Positions 43,677 to 49,568 of a DNA stretch of 64,000 bases are shown here, piece by piece (position 1 is the first letter of the stretch; every line of letters begins with the position of its first letter). Made by a program: the position numbers and the translations under genes. A model generated the notes under the pieces. The model ran no database searches. It was given only the letters and a program-made list of their open reading frames with translations, and was not told the DNA's origin. Origin of the DNA: Rhizobium etli_C (lineage in GTDB: Bacteria; Pseudomonadota; Alphaproteobacteria; Rhizobiales; Rhizobiaceae); NCBI RefSeq assembly GCF_014198605.1, contig NZ_JACIHU010000001.1. One strand, given 5' to 3'.

Positions 43677-44767
43677 GCGCGCGCCTCCCGGGAAAAGCGC
43701 CGCTCGAGCCGAATGACGATCCAAGCGACAAACGCGACCACAAGACCGGAAAACAGGAAAAGGCTCGACGTGCCAAGGATCGAACCGACGGTGACGGAAG
43801 CGAGATAGAGCATCTCTGCAGCGAAGGTCGTATAGGCGAGGTAACGTACGGCGCCGTTGTTCCTGCCATGCAGCGCGATCGCCAGCACGGCGGCGGCAAG
43901 TGTCGCCAGACCGAGCACCACCAGCCGCCATCCCTGCTCGATCTCGATATGCAGGAGCAGGAAACCGATTGCCGCGACGAGGAAGCTGTAGAAAGCCGGG
44001 GCCGCGCCGGCACTCCTGACCAGGGGCGCGATACGGGGATGCGGCACCGCTGTCAGCACGAAGGCCGTCATGCCGCCGACGGCGAAGGCGAGCGCAACCG
44101 CCATCTGCTCATAGAGCGTGTAGAGCCATGCAAGCCAGCCGATCATCAGCAAATAGGCGAGATGACGCGCTCGCGCAGCGCCGGTGTAACGCACCAACGC
44201 AATGACGATCACCGCCATGACCGGCGCCATCCAGGGATCAAGCCCGATCCAATGCGTGTCATGGTTCTCGAGATAAACGGCGAAGGACGCCCAGGAGAGA
44301 AAGCCCGCAACGACCACCACCGCGCCCGAACGGAACAGGATCGCCGAGATCGTCGCGATGGCGAACCAGAGATACATCACCGTCTGCTGGTCGCCGGAGA
44401 GATGATACATCTGCCCGACCAGCGAAATGGCACCCCCGAAGCTCATCGCGCCGATGACCAGCAAGCCGCCTGCGGCCGCCGCCGCACCGCGGGCGAGCAT
44501 CAGGGCGGCGGCAATATGCACCGCCCAGATCAGGGCGAGGATGGCGCCGACGCGGACGAGGCGTGGAATGGCTTCCCAATTGGAGGCGACGACCAGCAGA
44601 ACGGCCGCGGCAAGAAGCACGGCCGCCAGCGCCATCAGCACCCGGCCGAGGCTGAAGCTGGCCGGGCGGCTGTCATATTCGGCGAGAAGCGCGCCGGCGG
44701 TTTCCTTTGCCAGCAGACCCTTGCCCACCCAGAGCGAGAGATCCCGCTCCAATCTGCCGCGATACAT
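43673..44767 (-). CDS. DUF2157 family polytopic membrane protein
   Basis: A 364-residue protein: a soluble N-terminal part typical of DUF2157 (LERDLSLWVGKGLLAKETAGALLAEYD) followed by about ten transmembrane segments beginning VLMALAAVLLAAAVLLVVASNWEAIPRLVRV. Function unknown; it is translationally coupled to the GDYXXLXY gene. The ATG at 44767 is the first codon of the family-like region, and the gene is monodirectional with a long non-coding region upstream. Confidence 0.9.
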   Translation of the reverse strand: MYRGRLERDLSLWVGKGLLAKETAGALLAEYDSRPASFSLGRVLMALAAVLLAAAVLLVVASNWEAIPRLVRVGAILALIWAVHIAAALMLARGAAAAAGGLLVIGAMSFGGAISLVGQMYHLSGDQQTVMYLWFAIATISAILFRSGAVVVVAGFLSWASFAVYLENHDTHWIGLDPWMAPVMAVIVIALVRYTGAARARHLAYLLMIGWLAWLYTLYEQMAVALAFAVGGMTAFVLTAVPHPRIAPLVRSAGAAPAFYSFLVAAIGFLLLHIEIEQGWRLVVLGLATLAAAVLAIALHGRNNGAVRYLAYTTFAAEMLYLASVTVGSILGTSSLFLFSGLVVAFVAWIVIRLERRFSREARA

Positions 44768-45085
44768 GCTTCCACCCCTCAGTTCCGCGACGCTCGCGCT
44801 GCGGCTGCCGTCATTTATAGACGCAGCAGGCAGCTTCGCAAACGCCTCAGCACTAAATATGCAAATTCCTCATTGGTCTAATTTGGGTCAGACGTTAACC
44901 GGGCGCTAACATCGGAAGTGCTAATATCAGCATATGAAGGGAGAGGCATGCATGCTCCGCATGTCTCTCATGTCATTATTGCACTGCAAAATATTAATTA
45001 GTCATACTATTTACCGAGATATCGAAGCACGGGGATGGCGCCCCGGCCCGGCATTGCCGGACGCCCGCGGATTGCCTTGTCCGTG
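44768..45085. other. Intergenic stretch upstream of the sRNA
   Basis: About 320 bases without a gene. It contains a CtrA-box-like TTAA-N7-CTAA (44895-44909), a 10-bp hairpin GAGAGGCATG/CATGTCTCTC (44941-44969, one G-U) and a promoter-like sequence at 44984-45012. The DUF2157 gene and the sRNA diverge from here. Confidence 0.55.
44984..45012 (+). promoter_or_regulatory. Possible promoter upstream of the sRNA
   Basis: CTGCAA (44984-44989), 17 bases, CTATTT (45007-45012). The -35 overlaps TTGCACTGCA, which recurs in the same position in the promoter of the second DUF1127 gene (46002-46030). If used, transcription would start near 45019, about 65 bases before the first conserved hairpin, so the RNA may be longer or processed. 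Confidence 0.4.
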
Positions 45086-45209
45086 ACGAGATTCGCAGCC
45101 GCGCACTCCTCCTCCCAAGCGCGCTGCGATAGACTGGCGACACTCCTCCTCGCAGTTGCCAGTCACTATAATGCGCCCGCCGGATCCTCCCCCGGCGGGC
45201 GTTTTATTT
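45086..45209 (+). ncRNA. Small RNA with three anti-Shine-Dalgarno loops (alpha-r14/NfeR1-like)
   Basis: Three successive hairpins each show CCUCC in the loop. Hairpin 1: GCAGC-C-GCGC (45095-45104) with GCGCGCTGC (45119-45127), loop ACTCCTCCTCCCAA. Hairpin 2: GACTGGCGAC (45132-45141) with GTTGCCAGTC (45155-45164), loop ACTCCTCCTCGCA. Hairpin 3 is the terminator with loop ATCCTCCC. Such exposed CCUCC motifs can pair with ribosome binding sites. This three-hairpin design and a length near 123 nt are what I know of the rhizobial alpha-r14 family (Smr14C2/NfeR1), a trans-acting regulator of symbiosis genes. The 5' end is estimated, not seen. Confidence 0.75.
45174..45209 (+). terminator. Intrinsic terminator of the sRNA
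   Basis: CGCCCGCCGG (45174-45183) pairs perfectly with CCGGCGGGCG (45192-45201), loop ATCCTCCC, followed by TTTTATTT. It is the third hairpin of the small RNA. Confidence 0.92.
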
Positions 45210-45650
45210 GATGCGTAAGTTCAAGGCGTTAGCATATCCGAGGCTGGCTGCGCTGTGCCACCGGGAAGCAAATTCCACCGGATTTTTCTTCTCCTCAAGC
45301 CGCGGCGCCCGCATTCGTGATCGCGCCGCTTTGCGGGGCCGTCGCAATGACTGGTGGCTAGTCGAACCGGCGACGAAGCTTCCGCCCAGCGCGCACCTCG
45401 CCGGAGGCGAGGCTTTTCCTCATCGTAGCCCATCGCTACTTCAAGGCTCGGGTATTCGCGCAAAGTGACTTTGCCTATTCGTTGACCAGACTGAGGTAAG
45501 ATTGTGTAAAGCATTGCATATCTCGCATAGGTGACCTGAAAACTTGGCTGTTTTCGTCCTTCGCGCCGCAACATATATTCAGGTCATCAAATAGAGGTCA
45601 GCGCCGAGGGGTGGCTGCTGGCAGATCAAACCCTCGGAAAGGGGCTTAAC
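45210..45650. other. Intergenic stretch with GC-rich palindromes before DUF1127
   Basis: About 440 bases. It holds CCTCGCC-GGA-GGCGAGG (45396-45412), followed by CTTTTCC, which could end a plus-strand transcript. A 117-codon minus-strand frame (45221-45574) has basic, low-quality composition and no ribosome binding site. The part nearest the DUF1127 gene is its leader, in which CCGAGGG (45604-45610) can pair with CCCTCGG (45631-45637) just before the ribosome binding site. A mosaic intergenic repeat of the rhizobial RIME kind is possible but unproven. Confidence 0.45.
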
Positions 45651-45797
45651 ATGAACATCACCCGCTCTTTCAACAACTGGCGCAAGTATCGTCAGACGGT
45701 CACCGAACTCGGCCGCATGACCAACCGCGAATTGCATGACCTCGGCATCGACCGTTCGGACATCCATCGCGTCGCCCGCGAAGCTTCTTCGCGTTAA
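45651..45797 (+). CDS. DUF1127 domain small protein, copy 1
   Basis: A 48-residue protein, MNITRSFNNWRKYRQTV then TELGRMTNRELHDLGIDRSDI, the whole DUF1127 pattern (W-x-x-x-R-x-T-x-x-x-L-x-x-L-s-d-r-x-L-x-D-i-G-i-x-R-x-d-I). Members of this family in other alphaproteobacteria act as small Arg-rich regulators in phosphate, carbon or RNA metabolism. AAAGGGG lies before the ATG. A strong terminator follows, so it is monocistronic. Confidence 0.92.
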   Translation: MNITRSFNNWRKYRQTVTELGRMTNRELHDLGIDRSDIHRVAREASSR

Positions 45798-45843
45798 TTC
45801 AAAGGTTTCAGCTTCCTCCTAAGCAGATCGCTCCAAGATTAAG

Positions 45844-45875
45844 ACGCCCGCTGCACCGCAGCGGGCGTTTTCGTT
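45844..45875 (+). terminator. Terminator of DUF1127 copy 1
   Basis: ACGCCCGCTG (45844-45853) pairs with CAGCGGGCGT (45859-45868) around a 5-nt loop, followed by TTTTCGTTTT. Confidence 0.9.
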
Positions 45876-46001
45876 TTCGGTTATCAACGGTCGCCGCGGT
45901 TGCAGGATCTTCCCGATTCCTTAGCCCGCTCAAAAAATATTCACCGCTTAATTCTCAAGCATCATATTGCACATTTGCATGGCAGACGCCTTTTATTTGC
46001 A

Positions 46002-46030
46002 CTGCACAATGAGAGGGTTTTCGCCTATAT
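46002..46030 (+). promoter_or_regulatory. Promoter of DUF1127 copy 2
   Basis: CTGCAC (46002-46007), 17 bases, and a perfect CTATAT -10 (46025-46030). The start would be near 46037, giving a leader of about 60 nt. The -35 overlaps TTGCACTGCA, as in the promoter candidate at 44984-45012. Confidence 0.6.
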
Positions 46031-46095
46031 AAACATCAACCGCAGAGAGACAGGCGATCCCGCCGTCAGCGGACATTTGTTCGAGGAAGATGACT

Positions 46096-46239
46096 ATGAA
46101 CCCGATTCGCATTGCAAAAAGCTGGATCAGCTACCGCCGTACGCTCAACGAACTCGGCAGCCTGTCGAACCAGACCCTGTCCGACATCGGCGTCAGCCGC
46201 TACGACATCCGTAACATCGCATCCCGCTCCTTCCGCTAA
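46096..46239 (+). CDS. DUF1127 domain small protein, copy 2
   Basis: A 47-residue paralogue of the gene at 45651: MNPIRIAKSWISYRRTLNEL then GSLSNQTLSDIGVSRYDIRN. Size, Trp-10 and the LxDIGxxRxDI core agree. GAGGAAG is eight bases before the ATG. It has its own promoter and terminator, so the two copies can be regulated separately. Confidence 0.92.
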   Translation: MNPIRIAKSWISYRRTLNELGSLSNQTLSDIGVSRYDIRNIASRSFR

Positions 46240-46267
46240 TCGCGGGAAACCGGCACGATGCTTCAAG

Positions 46268-46292
46268 ACGGCGCCATCAGGGCGCCGTTTTT
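46268..46292 (+). terminator. Terminator of DUF1127 copy 2
   Basis: ACGGCGCC (46268-46275) pairs with GGCGCCGT (46281-46288) around ATCAG; five T (46288-46292) complete it. Confidence 0.9.
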
Positions 46293-46338
46293 GATTCCGG
46301 GTGTTGGATCGCATCTGCCGACATGATATCAGCCCGGA

Positions 46339-47769
46339 ATGAACACGATCTCCTATCCTCCTATTCACGTCGTCGGCGGCGGGCTTGCCGGTTCGGAAGC
46401 CGCCTGGCAGATCGCCAGTTCCGGCGTTCCCGTCATTTTGCATGAAATGCGCGGCGTGCGCGGCACGGATGCGCACAAGACCGACGGTCTTGCCGAACTC
46501 GTCTGCTCCAATTCCTTCCGGTCCGACGATGCGACCAGCAATGCCGTCGGCGTCATCCATGCCGAGATGCGCATGGCGGGCTCGCTGATCATGGCTGCCG
46601 CCGACCGCCACCAGGTGCCGGCCGGCGGCGCGCTGGCTGTCGATCGCGATGGTTTTTCCGAAGCCGTGACCAAGGCGATCCACGACCATCCGCTGATCAC
46701 CGTGGTGCGCGAGGAAATCACCGGCCTGCCGCTGCGCGACTGGGACCTTGCCATCGTCGCCACCGGGCCGCTGACAGCGCCGTCGCTCGCCAGCGCCATC
46801 CAGGCGCAAACGGGCGAAGATTCGCTCGCCTTCTTCGACGCCATCGCGCCGATCGTCCACCGCGACAGCATCGACATGGATATCTGCTGGTATCAGTCTC
46901 GCTACGACAAGGTCGGCCCCGGCGGCACGGGCAAGGATTACATCAACTGCCCGATGGACGAGGCGCAGTACAATGCCTTCGTCGACGCTTTGATCGCTGG
47001 CGACACTGTCGGCTTCAAGGAATGGGAAGGCACGCCTTATTTCGACGGTTGCCTGCCGATCGAGGTGATGGCCGAACGCGGCCGTGAGACGCTGCGCCAT
47101 GGGCCGATGAAGCCGATGGGGCTGACGAACGCGCATAATCCGACAGTCAAGGCCTATGCCGTTGTGCAGCTGCGCCAGGACAATGCGCTCGGCACGCTCT
47201 ACAACATGGTCGGCTTCCAGACGAAGCTGAAATACGGCGCGCAGGCGGAAATCTTCCGGATGATCCCAGGCCTGGAAAATGCCGAATTTGCCCGTCTCGG
47301 CGGCTTGCATCGCAACACCTACATCAACTCCCCGACACTGCTCGATCCGTCGCTGACGCTGAAGTCGCGGCCCGGCCTGCGCTTCGCCGGCCAGATCACC
47401 GGCTGCGAGGGTTATGTGGAAAGCGCCAGCGTCGGGCTGATGGCCGGCCGTTTTGCCGCCGCCGAACGCAAGGGCGAAACGATCTTGCTGCCGCCGGCAA
47501 CAACCGCGCTCGGCTCGCTGCTCGGTCATATCACCGGCGGCCACATCGTCACCGACGAAGAGCCCGGCAAACGCTCGTTCCAGCCGATGAACATCAATTT
47601 CGGGCTGTTTCCGGAGCTTGAGCCCGGGTCGATCGTCAAGCCCGAAGGCGTCAAGCGCTTCCGCGGCAAGGATAAGACGATCATGAAACGGCAGTTGATC
47701 GCGCGTCGCGCGCTTGCGGACTGCGCCGCCTGGCTCGGCCAGACACCGATGTTTGCCGAAAGCGCCTGA
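46339..47769 (+). CDS. trmFO: Folate-dependent tRNA (uracil-54-C5)-methyltransferase
   Basis: A 476-residue FAD enzyme that makes ribothymidine at position 54 of tRNA using methylenetetrahydrofolate. The FAD motif HVVGGGLAGSEAAWQIASSG is at residues 9-28, followed by GVRGTDAHKTDGLAELVCSNSFRSD and, later, RFAGQITGCEGYVESASVGLMAGRFAA. These distinguish it from the related GidA. It converges with a small conserved gene nine bases downstream. Confidence 0.96.
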   Translation: MNTISYPPIHVVGGGLAGSEAAWQIASSGVPVILHEMRGVRGTDAHKTDGLAELVCSNSFRSDDATSNAVGVIHAEMRMAGSLIMAAADRHQVPAGGALAVDRDGFSEAVTKAIHDHPLITVVREEITGLPLRDWDLAIVATGPLTAPSLASAIQAQTGEDSLAFFDAIAPIVHRDSIDMDICWYQSRYDKVGPGGTGKDYINCPMDEAQYNAFVDALIAGDTVGFKEWEGTPYFDGCLPIEVMAERGRETLRHGPMKPMGLTNAHNPTVKAYAVVQLRQDNALGTLYNMVGFQTKLKYGAQAEIFRMIPGLENAEFARLGGLHRNTYINSPTLLDPSLTLKSRPGLRFAGQITGCEGYVESASVGLMAGRFAAAERKGETILLPPATTALGSLLGHITGGHIVTDEEPGKRSFQPMNINFGLFPELEPGSIVKPEGVKRFRGKDKTIMKRQLIARRALADCAAWLGQTPMFAESA

Positions 47770-47778
47770 GCAGTTGTC

Positions 47779-48246
47779 CTACTGCTTGTTGGCCGCGGAT
47801 ATATGGCCGGCTGGCAGGTCCTTGTCCGGCTCGGCGATGTAGTTGCCGAGCAGCCACAACGCAACTTCGGAAGCCTCCTTCGGTGAAGCGAACTCGAATT
47901 TTCCGTTGTGACTGGGCGCATCGAGAAATTCGATCGTCAGCCCCCTGCCCGTCTCCGAGCTTACCACGCGCACACGGCCGGGCTCGATCAGATGGCAGGA
48001 GAAGTGGCGCGCCATGTTGCGCATCAGCCCGGCCTTGTTGTCGTGAAGGCGCACGAAGATCGCCTGACCGTTTTCGGTCGCCTGCAGCTGACGGATCGCC
48101 TCGTTGGGAAAGGCGCGGCCGAACTCGATGATGGCGAGACCGGTGTCGTGCAGGCCGTCTTCCTTGTTTTGCGCAGCCATGCGTGTTGCCACGAAGGCAA
48201 AGAAAATGACGATGGCGAAAAGGACGCACCAGACGATAATGCCCAC
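47779..48246 (-). CDS. Conserved hypothetical protein with N-terminal membrane helix
   Basis: A 155-residue protein with one N-terminal transmembrane helix (VWCVLFAIVIFFAFVATRMA) and a cytoplasmic or periplasmic domain containing GLAIIEFGRAFPNEAIRQL, FVRLHDNKAGLMRNMARHFSCHLIEP and FEFASPKEASEVALWLLGNYI. No family recognised. It is the downstream gene of the secDF-assembly factor run and only 9 bases from trmFO on the other strand. Confidence 0.72.
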   Translation of the reverse strand: MGIIVWCVLFAIVIFFAFVATRMAAQNKEDGLHDTGLAIIEFGRAFPNEAIRQLQATENGQAIFVRLHDNKAGLMRNMARHFSCHLIEPGRVRVVSSETGRGLTIEFLDAPSHNGKFEFASPKEASEVALWLLGNYIAEPDKDLPAGHISAANKQ

Positions 48247-48317
48247 GCCGAGTCTCCGTTCAAAGGGTAGCGGTCAGGCCCTTGTAGCGCGCGAGACTTG
48301 CGCGAATTTGACCGATA

Positions 48318-49175
48318 TCAGATTTTCCTGCGCGATGCGGCCAGCGCCATTGCGAGCTGGCGGCGCCATTGCGGCGGCTGCAGCGGCCGGTCGAACAGCA
48401 GGGCGCCCCGCCTCTGTGCCTTGCGGAGCACCGGTTCGGCCAGCGTGACCGGCAGGAAGGCCGGAAAGACGGCGGGCGCAATCGGCCCTGCCCCCCTCGC
48501 CTTTGCCAGATGCTCGCGGCCAAGGCCGGCGAAGGCCTCGATGGCTGCGGAGATGCGCGGTCGGTCTTCGCCGGCAAGGAAGGCATCGCGGTCGAGGCCG
48601 GTGGCCGAAAGGATCTGCAGCGGAATATAGAGCTGGCCGCGGCGGCGATGCAGGGGCATCAAAAGCAGCAGGCCGGCAATCGCCTGGGCGACGCCGGCAT
48701 GGCCGGCGGCATCGGCCGATCGTGGGGCATCCTCCGGCGAAAGCACAAGGCTTGCAAGCTGGATCAGCGCGGAGGCGGTTTCGCCGGCATAACCTTCGAG
48801 CGTCAGACGCGTTTCCATCGGGTCGTCATAGAGGTCGAAGGTGCGGGCCTCGATCATGTCGACCAGCGTCTTGCGCGGCAGGCGATAAGTTTCGATTGCC
48901 TCCAGAAGCGCGGCGGCGACGGGATTGGCCGCCGTCGAACCATGCGCACTGCCTTCCAGCAGGTCATGCCAATATTGCATGCGCACCTCGCCGGGCAGCG
49001 GCTCGTGCACCAGGTCGCGGATGCGGGCAAGCTCGGCATTGAACGCGTAAAGCGCCGCAAGCGCGCCGCGCTTGTCCTGCGGCGATAGAAGGCAGGCGAG
49101 ATAGCGGTCGCGATCATTGTCGCGCAGCATCGCCAGGCAGATATCCTGGTTCGTCGCAATATTCGCGTCAGCCAT
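48318..49175 (-). CDS. Squalene/phytoene synthase-like protein, NDUFAF6 homologue
   Basis: A 285-residue protein of the squalene/phytoene synthase fold. It has the family-like AALYAFNAELARIRDLVHEPLPGEVRMQYW and TFDLYDDPMETRLTLEGY, but the second Asp-rich motif appears as AQAIAGLLLLMPLHRRRGQLYIP without DxxxD, so prenyl synthase activity is doubtful. The eukaryotic relative NDUFAF6 is an assembly factor for complex I. The next gene is an NDUFAF3 homologue and the two stops and starts are two bases apart, supporting a complex I assembly role. Confidence 0.82.
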   Translation of the reverse strand: MADANIATNQDICLAMLRDNDRDRYLACLLSPQDKRGALAALYAFNAELARIRDLVHEPLPGEVRMQYWHDLLEGSAHGSTAANPVAAALLEAIETYRLPRKTLVDMIEARTFDLYDDPMETRLTLEGYAGETASALIQLASLVLSPEDAPRSADAAGHAGVAQAIAGLLLLMPLHRRRGQLYIPLQILSATGLDRDAFLAGEDRPRISAAIEAFAGLGREHLAKARGAGPIAPAVFPAFLPVTLAEPVLRKAQRRGALLFDRPLQPPQWRRQLAMALAASRRKI

Positions 49176-49177
49176 CG

Positions 49178-49564
49178 TCAGACCGCAATCAAGGCCGCCG
49201 CGACGGCGCGCTGCTCAGACAGCATGATATTGAAGGTGCGCACCGCGGCACCCGTGCTCATCGGATCGGAGGAGATGCCGCGCGCCTTCAGCGCCTGCTT
49301 CAATTCGTCGGGCAGACGGCGAAGCTCGGTTCCCGTGCCGACGAGCAGAACCTCTATGTCGGCGGCCTCCTCCAACACGCGGCGAAAATTTTCAAGCGAC
49401 AGCGGCTTCGACATGTCCATGTCCCATCCATGAATGCCGGAGGGCAGGCAAAGGATCGAGCCGCGATGCGACATGTCGGCAAAACGGAAGCCGCCGTTAC
49501 CGTAAGTGTCGATCGGAGCGCGCCCGGGAAAATGCGCGGCGCGGATTTCAATGCCTTTTGCCAT
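49178..49564 (-). CDS. Mth938-like domain protein, NDUFAF3 homologue
   Basis: A 128-residue single-domain protein of the Mth938/DUF498 family: YGNGGFRFADMSHRGSILCLPSGIHGW, then LLVGTGTELRRLPDELKQALKARGISSDPMSTGAAVRTFNIML. The mitochondrial homologue NDUFAF3 acts in early complex I assembly. The ATG at 49564 lies five bases after the secDF stop, so it is translated with secDF, and the NDUFAF6-like gene follows after two bases. Confidence 0.88.
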   Translation of the reverse strand: MAKGIEIRAAHFPGRAPIDTYGNGGFRFADMSHRGSILCLPSGIHGWDMDMSKPLSLENFRRVLEEAADIEVLLVGTGTELRRLPDELKQALKARGISSDPMSTGAAVRTFNIMLSEQRAVAAALIAV

Positions 49565-49568
49565 GTTT

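Noticed and set aside
45221..45574. A 117-codon minus-strand frame between the sRNA and DUF1127
   Set aside because: It has no ribosome binding site, its composition is basic and irregular, and it covers palindromic sequence. A repeat element explains it better.
48318..49175. A carotenoid or hopanoid biosynthesis locus
   Set aside because: Only one synthase-like gene is present, its second Asp-rich motif is missing, and its neighbour is an NDUFAF3 homologue.
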